This document shows positions 1-5,141 of a stretch of 6,834 bases of DNA, one piece after another. Origin of the DNA: CAYVLI01 sp964452105 [NCBI: uncultured Nitrospinota bacterium] (GTDB taxonomy: Bacteria; JAUXIQ01); assembly GCA_964452105.1 (NCBI GenBank), contig CAYVLI010000143.1, positions 1 through 6,834 of the forward strand. Reading direction: 5' to 3'. Position numbers and translations under genes: made by a program. Under the pieces are notes generated by a model. It made no database searches and was not told the origin of the DNA. It was given only the letters and a program-made list of their open reading frames with translations. Position 1 is the first letter of the stretch; each line of letters opens with the position of its first letter.

Positions 1-2
1 CG

Positions 3-1340
3 GACATGGTGGAGATTAATCGCCAGCTTACCAAGTGGAGCTGGTCCGTTCCCAGGGCCGAGCGCATACCGGAAGCCCTGAACAGGGCTTTTAAGACCGC
101 CACGGCGCAACCTTGCGGGCCGGTCTATCTTACCATACCAAAGGATCAACTGGCGGAGAGGATAGACCTTGAGCCATCTGCGACGGAAAAGCATAGGTTG
201 AGCACGCGTCTGGGACCTGATCCGGAGATGGTGAGCCGCGCGGCCCGTTATATGTTATCTGCCGAGCGTCCCGTGGCCGTGGCCGGTTGTGGTGTACGTA
301 CGGACGGCGCATTGGAAGAGATGGTAGAGCTGGCCGAACTGCTGGCCATGCCGGTTTACATGGAACCTTTTTATCCTTACCTGACTTTCCCTCCCCGTCA
401 CGAGCTTTATTTCGGGCCATACCGGTCGCAGAGCGTGATGCAGGAATCGGCGGACCTCCTGTTCTGTGCGGGAGGCAGAATGTTCGTGGAGTTCGATTAC
501 TCGCCCGCACCCATGGTTCCACCGGGGATAAGGCTTGTTCACATGCACGCAGACCCCTGGGAGGTGGGCAAGATATTTCCCGCCGATGTGGGAATCGTGG
601 CCGATACCAGGAGCGGGCTGAGGGCGTTGATCGAGGAAGCGGGGAAGCTCATGGACGGCGAGGCGAAGGAAAGGATAGAGAGGCGGGCCTTGCTCTTCCG
701 GGAGAGAAAGAAGGAGAGGGATGCTTCGCTGTCCGAGGAGCTGAAAAAGTGCTGGGATGACGTCCCCATCAAGCAGTGGCGGCTGACCATGGAGTTGGTG
801 CGGGAGATGGGGAACGAGGCTGTTCTGGTTAACGAGAGCGTAACCGCCAGCGGCTATTTCTTCGACTTTCCCAGGCAGGAGCTCTATTTCGCCAACTCCA
901 GCGGATTTTTAGGGTGGGGCATCGGTGCAGCCGTCGGTATAAAGCTGGCCATGCCGGAGAGGAAAGTAGTAGCCTGCGTCGGCGATGGCAGTTTCATCCT
1001 GGGCATGCAGTCGCTCTGGTCTTCGGTGAGATATGGTCTTCCCATAACGGTGGTAGTGTTCAACAATAGCTCGTATATGGCCGTGAAGGCTTTTCTCCAA
1101 TGGCACGGGGGCAATGCTGCGAACAACCCTGCCATGCTGGGGCTGGGGAGTGATATAGGCGAACCGGACGTCGATTTCGCCCGAATTGCAGAGGGCTTCG
1201 GGGGTATAGGGGAGCGCGTTGAAAGACCCGAGCAATTGCACCCTGCCATAAGACGGGCTCTTGAGTCGGAGAGGCTGGCGGTGGTGGATGTGTTGGTCGA
1301 CCCGAAGGAAACCGGCTATAGTCGGCCCCGCCTGCCCTGA
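3..1340 (+). CDS. ThDP-dependent decarboxylase/carboligase (acetolactate synthase / benzoylformate decarboxylase type), 5'-truncated
   Basis: The reading frame is open to the left edge, so the gene starts upstream; the ATG at 6 is internal. About 445 residues are visible, against the family's usual 550-600, so roughly 110-150 N-terminal residues are missing, including the region that carries the ThDP-activating Glu. Counting from the Met at 6, residues 1-55 are the end of the PYR domain, with a typical GPVYLTIPKD ending. Residues about 70-215 are the central domain, and about 250-440 the ThDP-binding PP domain. The cofactor motif is present: GDG at 326-328, then NN at 353-354. Family members make or cleave C-C bonds next to a carbonyl, usually on 2-oxo acids, in the cytoplasm. 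The substrate cannot be read from this fragment; acetolactate synthase proper is only one option, and no small subunit follows. A DUF1445 gene starts 31 bp downstream and is probably co-transcribed. Confidence 0.9.
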   Translation, partial: DMVEINRQLTKWSWSVPRAERIPEALNRAFKTATAQPCGPVYLTIPKDQLAERIDLEPSATEKHRLSTRLGPDPEMVSRAARYMLSAERPVAVAGCGVRTDGALEEMVELAELLAMPVYMEPFYPYLTFPPRHELYFGPYRSQSVMQESADLLFCAGGRMFVEFDYSPAPMVPPGIRLVHMHADPWEVGKIFPADVGIVADTRSGLRALIEEAGKLMDGEAKERIERRALLFRERKKERDASLSEELKKCWDDVPIKQWRLTMELVREMGNEAVLVNESVTASGYFFDFPRQELYFANSSGFLGWGIGAAVGIKLAMPERKVVACVGDGSFILGMQSLWSSVRYGLPITVVVFNNSSYMAVKAFLQWHGGNAANNPAMLGLGSDIGEPDVDFARIAEGFGGIGERVERPEQLHPAIRRALESERLAVVDVLVDPKETGYSRPRLP

Positions 1341-1358
1341 TCCATGGTAAGAAACGAT

Positions 1359-1366
1359 GGGGGGAG
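1359..1366 (+). promoter_or_regulatory. Ribosome binding site deciding the DUF1445 start
   Basis: The purine run GGGGGGAG ends 5 nt before the ATG at 1372. The earlier in-frame ATG at 1357 overlaps this run and has only a weak upstream TAAGA, so 1372 is the preferred start. Confidence 0.65.
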
Positions 1367-1371
1367 TACGA

Positions 1372-2205
1372 ATGTCTTCGATGGATATGGAGAAACTGAC
1401 TGCGAGGGAAGTGCGGGGAATAATCCGGAGGGGAGAGTGGCTCAAACCAACGGCAGGGCTTGCCAGAGGGTTTATACAGGCCAACCTCGTTATCCTGCCC
1501 GCCGATGATGCAGAAGATTTTTACCGCTTCTGCGCGGCGAACCCCAAACCTTGCCCCCTCCTGGAGATGCTGGAGCCGGGCTGCCCCGAGCCGAGGCGCA
1601 CCTCGCCCGGCGCTGATATCAGGACCGATCTTCCTCTGTACAGGATCTTCAAGGAAGGAGTGATGGCGGAGGAAGTTGAAGACATTACCTCTTACTGGCG
1701 TAATGATATGGTCTCTTTCCTGCTTGGTTGCAGCTATACCTTCGAGCACAGGCTTGCGCAGGCGGGCATACCCATGAGGCACTGGGAACAGAGGTGCAAC
1801 GTCTCCGCCTTCGTCACCAGCGTCCAGTGTAAACCGGTAGGTCTGTTTCGAGGCCCCATAGTGGTGAGCATGCGGCCGATACCGGAAGAACAGCTTGAGC
1901 TGGCGGTGAAGGTCACCGAACCTCACCACCATAGTCACGGTGCGCCAATCCATACTGGGAGGCCGGAGGAGATAGGCATAAAGGACATATCTAATCCTGA
2001 ATATGGCGACCGGGTGACGATAAGAGAAGGTGAAACGCCGGTATTCTGGGCCTGCGGGGTGACGCCACAGGCTGTCCTCCTGAATGCGAAGCTGCCACTC
2101 GCCATCACGCATTCACCGGGATATATGTTCATTACCGATCTGAGGGATGAGGACCATATCGAGCTTTTTCGATGGGCCGAGTATTTTCTGAACAGATCTT
2201 CATAA
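1372..2205 (+). CDS. DUF1445 / YcsI-family putative hydro-lyase (D-glutamate cyclase-like)
   Basis: The protein has 277 residues, close to the 260-270 usual for the family, so it looks complete. Family blocks appear in order: PTAGL near residue 26 followed by QANLVILP, NPKPCPLLE, GADIRTDLP from residue 80, a long middle block with GCSYTFE, VVSMRP, HGAPIH at 189-194, FWACGVTPQ at 225-233, and ITHSPGYMFITD at 245-256. Bacterial members are annotated as putative hydro-lyases. The related domain of mitochondrial DGLUCY converts D-glutamate to 5-oxo-D-proline, so a lyase or cyclase acting on a small acid is the best guess; the actual substrate is unknown. There is no signal peptide or membrane segment, so it should be cytoplasmic. 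A local histidine cluster (HHHSH, 185-189) precedes HGAPIH. The gene follows the ThDP enzyme by 31 bp with no terminator between, which suggests an operon. Family assignment is firm; function is inference. Confidence 0.92.
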   Translation: MSSMDMEKLTAREVRGIIRRGEWLKPTAGLARGFIQANLVILPADDAEDFYRFCAANPKPCPLLEMLEPGCPEPRRTSPGADIRTDLPLYRIFKEGVMAEEVEDITSYWRNDMVSFLLGCSYTFEHRLAQAGIPMRHWEQRCNVSAFVTSVQCKPVGLFRGPIVVSMRPIPEEQLELAVKVTEPHHHSHGAPIHTGRPEEIGIKDISNPEYGDRVTIREGETPVFWACGVTPQAVLLNAKLPLAITHSPGYMFITDLRDEDHIELFRWAEYFLNRSS

Positions 2206-2217
2206 GGAAATCCCGGG

Positions 2218-2255
2218 AGACCCTTATGGTTGCTCCAATCAGGGTCTGTTTAATT
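2218..2255 (+). terminator. Weak Rho-independent terminator after the ThDP/DUF1445 unit
   Basis: The outer arms AGACCC (2218-2223) and GGGTCT (2242-2247) enclose a second stem, TGGTTG (2227-2232) with CAATCA (2236-2241), including one G-T pair and a CTC loop. GTTTAATT follows. The T tract is short and a 3-nt bulge separates the stems, so termination may be partial. The hairpin lies 13 bp after the stop codon and before the next promoter. Confidence 0.5.
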
Positions 2256-2278
2256 GACGCACATTTAGCGCCTAAAGG

Positions 2279-2311
2279 TTGACACCAGACCATTACAATG
2301 ATAATTATTAT
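2279..2311 (+). promoter_or_regulatory. Predicted sigma-70-type promoter for the split dehydratase pair
   Basis: A perfect TTGACA lies at 2279-2284. The AT-rich stretch 2300-2311 offers several -10 boxes: GATAAT (2300-2305, 15-bp spacer, 5 of 6 consensus bases), AATTAT (2303-2308, 18-bp spacer, 4 of 6) and TATTAT (2306-2311, 21-bp spacer). The exact -10 is uncertain. The start codon at 2383 would leave a leader of about 65-75 nt. Confidence 0.5.
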
Positions 2312-2369
2312 ACGGTTACCCGCCATGAATAATTACGTTCATTGTGCTCCGAAAGATTTAATCTTGTAT

Positions 2370-2375
2370 GGAGGG
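2370..2375 (+). promoter_or_regulatory. Ribosome binding site deciding the FAS1-like dehydratase start
   Basis: GGAGGG lies 7 nt upstream of the ATG at 2383. The in-frame ATG at 2368 overlaps this motif and has no good site of its own, so translation most likely starts at 2383. Confidence 0.75.
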
Positions 2376-2382
2376 ATTTTCT

Positions 2383-2847
2383 ATGGTCGATAAAAGTCTT
2401 CTGGGTAAAGAGTTCCTGGGCCCGACATGGGACATCGAGAAAGGGAAGATTGAAGAGTTTGCCAATGCTATCGAGGACCCCAACCCGATATTCCGTGATG
2501 AGGCGGCGGCAAAGTCCGCCGGGTTCGAGAGTGTGCCCGCTCCGTTGACGTTTCTTGTGACGGAGATTTTTCATTTCGACGAAAAAACCCCCAGGCCTGA
2601 TTACAAGGTGGACTTACGCCGGATTCTCGACGGAGGAACGGAATACGAGTACATCAAGCCTGTGCTCGCGGGCGATACCATAACCAGCAATACGAAGGTG
2701 GCGGAAATATATGAGAAACAGGGAAGGCGGGGAGGCACCATGACCTTCCTGGTTGCCGAGACCACCTTCAAAAACCAGAAAGGCGAGGTCTGCGTGAAAT
2801 CGAGGGGCACCCTTATAGAGACCAGCCAGACGCCTACATCGGGATAA
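2383..2847 (+). CDS. FAS1-type MaoC N-terminal-like dehydratase subunit (hot-dog fold)
   Basis: The 154-residue protein resembles the FAS1-like / MaoC N-terminal dehydratase family. It has the conserved block around residues 26-43 (FANAIEDPNPIFRDEAAA), then GFESVPAPLTF, and a central hot-dog helix and sheet pattern. Aligned by eye to the hydratase motif G-D-x-N-P-x-H, Asp32 and Asn34 are kept but the catalytic His is Phe37. That fits the non-catalytic partner of a heteromeric (R)-specific dehydratase, as in mycobacterial HadA, where the HadB-type partner carries the dyad. The next gene, 17 bp downstream, is just such a MaoC protein. The likely role is one half of a 3-hydroxyacyl-CoA or -ACP dehydratase / enoyl hydratase, giving the binding groove for a long or bulky acyl chain. 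Partner and substrate are inference; the fold family is clear. Confidence 0.85.
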   Translation: MVDKSLLGKEFLGPTWDIEKGKIEEFANAIEDPNPIFRDEAAAKSAGFESVPAPLTFLVTEIFHFDEKTPRPDYKVDLRRILDGGTEYEYIKPVLAGDTITSNTKVAEIYEKQGRRGGTMTFLVAETTFKNQKGEVCVKSRGTLIETSQTPTSG

Positions 2848-2864
2848 GAGAGGAGGTTCGGGAT

Positions 2865-3296
2865 ATGGCAGAGAAGCTTTATTTTGAAGATATAAAAGAG
2901 GGCGATGAGGCGGAGCCCCTCGAGAAGAGTCCGGTTACCAGAACTCAGATAGTAAAATATGCGGGAGCCTCGGGAGACTTCGTTCCCCTGCACACGGATG
3001 AACTATTCGCCATCAGGGCCGGCTTCGATCGCGTATTCGCAATGGGAAAGATGGGAGCGGGCATGTGCACTCGCATGGTATGCGACTGGCTGGGGTACCA
3101 GAACATCAAGAAGTACGCTTTCAGATTTACCAACCAGCTCTGGCCTAATGATGTCATAACTTACAAGGGTAAAGTAGTACGCAAATATCAGGAAGGCGGC
3201 GAGAACCTGGTGGAATGCGAAATATGGGGTGAGAACCAGAACGGAGCCAGGACATTGATGGGAAGCGTGCTGGCCACTCTGCCCTCAAAGGAATAA
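2865..3296 (+). CDS. MaoC-like (R)-specific enoyl-CoA hydratase / 3-hydroxyacyl dehydratase, catalytic subunit
   Basis: The 143-residue single hot-dog protein carries the hydratase signature YAGASGDFVPLHTDE at residues 32-46. The catalytic pair Asp38 and His43 is intact; the usual Asn between them is Val40. Family members add or remove water across the 2,3-double bond of acyl thioesters with R stereochemistry. A strong AGAGGAGG (2849-2856) lies 8 nt before the start, immediately after the stop of the FAS1-like gene. The two are therefore almost certainly co-transcribed and probably form a HadAB-like heterodimer, this one supplying the active site. The length is typical of single-domain MaoC proteins. 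A hairpin terminator about 30 bp downstream ends the unit. The choice between CoA- and ACP-linked substrate cannot be made here. Confidence 0.9.
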   Translation: MAEKLYFEDIKEGDEAEPLEKSPVTRTQIVKYAGASGDFVPLHTDELFAIRAGFDRVFAMGKMGAGMCTRMVCDWLGYQNIKKYAFRFTNQLWPNDVITYKGKVVRKYQEGGENLVECEIWGENQNGARTLMGSVLATLPSKE

Positions 3297-3326
3297 CACC
3301 GCTTTGACAGCATGGGTATGATAGAT

Positions 3327-3357
3327 AGGCCGGGGATTAAACCCCGGCCTTGCTTTC
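3327..3357 (+). terminator. Rho-independent terminator after the dehydratase pair
   Basis: A perfect 9-bp GC-rich stem, AGGCCGGGG (3327-3335) with CCCCGGCCT (3342-3350), has a 6-nt ATTAAA loop and is followed by the T-rich TGCTTTC. It lies 30 bp after the stop and separates the dehydratase pair from the downstream SDR. Confidence 0.8.
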
Positions 3358-3444
3358 TCGAGGGGCGGCGCGGATTATCGGCCGGGCAATAAACATCTGC
3401 GGCGGAAATGTTATGTGGTAACGGCAATTCCGTACAGGAAGCAC

Positions 3445-3452
3445 AGGAGGGG
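3445..3452 (+). promoter_or_regulatory. Ribosome binding site deciding the start of the divergent SDR
   Basis: AGGAGGGG ends 4 nt before the ATG at 3457. That start gives MDLGIKGR, matching the usual SDR N-terminus. The in-frame ATG at 3415 would add 14 residues unlike any SDR start, so it is not used here. A TTGCTT (3350-3355) / GATTAT (3373-3378) pair with 17-bp spacing is a possible but weak promoter; it overlaps the preceding terminator. Confidence 0.75.
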
Positions 3453-3456
3453 TGAG

Positions 3457-4251
3457 ATGGACTTAGGAATCAAAGGCAGGGTGGCCATAGTGGCCGCATC
3501 CAGTAAGGGACTCGGAAAGGCCTCTGCCATGGCGCTGGCGGAGGAAGGTGTGAAGCTCACGATATGCGCACGAGGCGAGGCCGACCTCAAATCCGCTGCT
3601 GACGAAATAGGAGGAAAGACGGGGGCGGAAGTCTTGCCTGTGGTAACGGATGTAACACTCAAAGATAACGTAAACAAGCTGGTGCAGGCTACTCTGGAAA
3701 GGTACGGGCAGATAGACATCCTGGTGAACAATGCGGGCGGGCCTCCGCCGGTGGTCTCGTTTCTGGATGTGAGCGACGAGGGCTGGCAGGATAGCATAGG
3801 CCTCAACCTTATTAGCACCATTAATATGTGCAGGGCGGTGGTTCCTCACATGAAGGATCGTAAGTGGGGCCGCATCGTTAACATCATGTCCGTGTCGGTT
3901 AAGCAGCCGCTGGATGGTCTATTGCTATCGAACGTCTCGCGCATGGGAGTTATAGGTTTCTCCAAGAGCATTTCCAACGAACTGGCGGCCGACAACATAA
4001 CCGTAAACACGGTTTGCCCGGGACCCATCATGACGGATCGGGTCAAGAACATGACGCAGGCCAGGGCGAAAAACGAGGGTAAGACGCCTGAGGAGATACT
4101 GGTTTCATATTCCAGCGTCATCCCCATGAGGAGGATAGGAGAGCCGAGGGAACTGGGCAGTCTGGTGGCTTTTCTGGCTTCAGAGCTTGCCAGTTACATA
4201 ACCGGAACGGCGGTTCAGGTGGATGGAGGGATGGCGAAAGGGTACTACTGA
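3457..4251 (+). CDS. Divergent short-chain dehydrogenase/reductase with Ser and Arg at the catalytic Tyr/Lys positions
   Basis: The 264-residue protein has classical SDR length and order. A nucleotide-binding turn AASSKGLG lies at 13-20 in place of TGxxxGxG. NNAG is at 91-94, the helix Asn is Asn117, Ser145 sits in NIMS, and PGPIMT and a C-terminal VDGG follow. The expected YxxxK is missing: the aligned segment reads SNVSR, so Ser158 replaces Tyr and Arg162 replaces Lys. The rest of the Rossmann fold is well kept, so this is a divergent clade rather than a decayed gene. Relatives with an SSKGLG turn and an SNxxR segment are usually labelled 3-oxoacyl-ACP reductase by similarity. NAD(P)H-dependent reduction of a ketoacyl thioester is possible, but the mechanism must differ or the protein may not be catalytic. 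It is probably transcribed alone, being bounded by hairpins on both sides. A paralogue with intact residues lies at 5142-5942 on the other strand. Confidence 0.9.
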   Translation: MDLGIKGRVAIVAASSKGLGKASAMALAEEGVKLTICARGEADLKSAADEIGGKTGAEVLPVVTDVTLKDNVNKLVQATLERYGQIDILVNNAGGPPPVVSFLDVSDEGWQDSIGLNLISTINMCRAVVPHMKDRKWGRIVNIMSVSVKQPLDGLLLSNVSRMGVIGFSKSISNELAADNITVNTVCPGPIMTDRVKNMTQARAKNEGKTPEEILVSYSSVIPMRRIGEPRELGSLVAFLASELASYITGTAVQVDGGMAKGYY

Positions 4252-4297
4252 GCCTCAAGAGGGTTCCAGGCTTACGACTGATTGGCATCGGAATGAG

Positions 4298-4335
4298 GTA
4301 GGGGCGTATGACAATACGCCCCTACGCCCATTTTT
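4298..4335 (+). terminator. 12-bp palindromic hairpin with T tract between convergent genes
   Basis: The arms GTAGGGGCGTAT (4298-4309) and ATACGCCCCTAC (4314-4325) are perfectly complementary around a GACA loop. After GCCCA comes TTTTT (4331-4335). A second copy of TACGCCC at 4323-4329 could pair with GGGCGTA (4302-4308), forming an alternative hairpin directly against the T tract. It should terminate the plus-strand SDR. On the minus strand the hairpin exists but lacks a T tract, so termination of the FmdB transcript there is less certain. The sequence also looks like a dispersed intergenic palindrome. Confidence 0.75.
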
Positions 4336-4349
4336 AAGGGGGGGATTGC

Positions 4350-4514
4350 TCAGCTTTTACGAGAGGTCTTGGCGAAGAAAGAGGAGAATTGTGGTTCCAC
4401 CTTGACGGTGTTACATTTTGGGCACTTGATCCTTTTGTTCTCTCTTTCGCTGATGCTGAGAGTCAATGAAAATTTCTTTTTGCATTTGGTGCATGCAAAA
4501 TCGTATTGGGGCAC
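4350..4514 (-). CDS. FmdB-type small zinc-ribbon protein
   Basis: This 54-residue protein starts with GTG at 4514 and begins MPQYDFACTKC when the start codon is read as Met, the classic opening of the FmdB / putative regulatory zinc-ribbon family. Two CxxC knuckles, Cys8/Cys11 and Cys31/Cys34, should bind one zinc ion. The end (SSFFAKTSRKS) matches the family's usual Ser-rich, basic tail. The family was named for a regulator next to formamidase and amidase genes, but the biochemical role of most members is not known. It is the last gene of the minus-strand unit, 92 bp after the MaoC-fold gene, with a strong AAGGAGG 8 nt before the start. Its codons are more AAA-rich than its neighbours', as expected for such a Lys-rich protein. 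Identity as a real gene is firm because start, cysteines and tail all agree. Confidence 0.88.
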   Translation of the reverse strand: MPQYDFACTKCKKKFSLTLSISERENKRIKCPKCNTVKVEPQFSSFFAKTSRKS

Positions 4515-4522
4515 TTCCTACA

Positions 4523-4529
4523 CCTCCTT
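4523..4529 (-). promoter_or_regulatory. Ribosome binding site supporting the GTG start of the zinc-ribbon gene
   Basis: On the minus strand AAGGAGG lies 8 nt upstream of the GTG at 4514. It matches the anti-Shine-Dalgarno sequence closely and supports a non-ATG start. Confidence 0.8.
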
Positions 4530-4606
4530 CTAAAGTAAGTCGATACACTGAAGAAAAGGGTGCCAGCATTTATTGCGCTTTATCAAATCACTTCAGGCTA
4601 AGGAGT

Positions 4607-5062
4607 TCAGGCCGGGTTTTTTCTGGCTACCAGTTGTTTCATTTCGTACTCAAGAACCGTTTCTCCACGCTGATTTTTCACCTGGAACAGGCTGTTTAGA
4701 ACTCCCTTGTCTCCCTTGCTCGTCTCACGCTTATCGAGAACCTCGACTTCTACGTGAATTGTATCATTGATATATACGGGCGCCGCGAACTTCATGTTGT
4801 TTACCCCGAGGATGGCAAGAAAAGTGTCCTCATAGAGCCCGGTCCTTATGGTCAAGCCTTGCGCTATGGACCAGGTGAGCGCTCCCGGGGCGAACCGTTT
4901 GTTGAACATACTCTTGTTGCTGATATATTCGAGGTTGCAGAAGAGGTCTTCGTAGAGCCCGGCAACCGCCACGAACATGCTCACATCCCCTTCGAACACA
5001 GTCCTCGCCGGTGTATCGTATTTGAACCCTACTTCTATATCTTCATAATATAGACCTGCCAT
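4607..5062 (-). CDS. MaoC-fold protein lacking the Asp/His catalytic dyad
   Basis: The 151-residue protein has a MaoC-type opening (LYYEDIEVGFKY), a central helix segment, FAPGALTWSIAQGL near 57-70, and a sheet ending LEYEMKQLVAR, all typical of single hot-dog dehydratases. In the catalytic segment, where active members read SGDxxPLH, this one reads AGLYEDLF (34-41). Leu36 sits at the Asp position and Phe41 at the His position. Related sequences with GLYED-type segments are annotated MaoC-like, so this may be a true subfamily. It could be a non-catalytic partner or acyl-thioester binder, or it could use Glu38/Asp39 instead; the sequence does not decide. Its start is set by a GGGGGGAGA run (5072-5080) 9 nt upstream. 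It follows the canonical SDR by 79 bp on the same strand with no terminator between, so they are probably co-transcribed and act on the same acyl group. Confidence 0.83.
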   Translation of the reverse strand: MAGLYYEDIEVGFKYDTPARTVFEGDVSMFVAVAGLYEDLFCNLEYISNKSMFNKRFAPGALTWSIAQGLTIRTGLYEDTFLAILGVNNMKFAAPVYINDTIHVEVEVLDKRETSKGDKGVLNSLFQVKNQRGETVLEYEMKQLVARKNPA

Positions 5063-5141
5063 TGCGATTTGTCTCCCCCCTGATTGGTTTCCTGGGTTAA
5101 AGGCTTATGCCGTTTGCGACGGATTGATAGCTCCTGCTAAT

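Noticed and set aside
287-760. A 157-codon open frame on the plus strand
   Set aside because: It is an out-of-frame reading of the ThDP enzyme's central domain; its composition (many Arg, Gly, His) is that of a frame-shifted shadow.
909-1484. A 191-codon open frame on the minus strand over the ThDP gene end
   Set aside because: It is antisense to the GDG/NN cofactor domain and the DUF1445 start, with no ribosome site or domain signature.
1060-2112. A 350-codon open frame on the minus strand
   Set aside because: It lies fully antisense to the ThDP and DUF1445 genes, whose conserved motifs are clear. Its translation is rich in Arg, His and Pro and has no recognisable motif, as expected of an antisense shadow in GC-rich coding DNA.
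2132-2326. Possible small minus-strand gene in the gap before the dehydratase pair
   Set aside because: It overlaps the end of DUF1445, the terminator hairpin and the promoter, and shows no family resemblance or ribosome site.
4223-4405. Possible small plus-strand gene after the divergent SDR
   Set aside because: It begins inside the SDR, crosses the palindromic terminator and runs antisense to the zinc-ribbon gene.
4593-4612. Direct repeat TTCAGGC (4593-4599 and 4606-4612)
   Set aside because: A 7-bp repeat partly inside a coding end is expected by chance and has no flanking structure of a mobile element.
4466-4770. Two plus-strand open frames of 65-77 codons
   Set aside because: They cover the gap and the antisense of the MaoC-fold and zinc-ribbon genes, with no motif or ribosome site.
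5112-5126. Small inverted repeat CCGT/ACGG in the gap between the SDR and the MaoC-fold gene
   Set aside because: A 4-bp stem without a T tract is too weak to call a terminator or regulatory hairpin.
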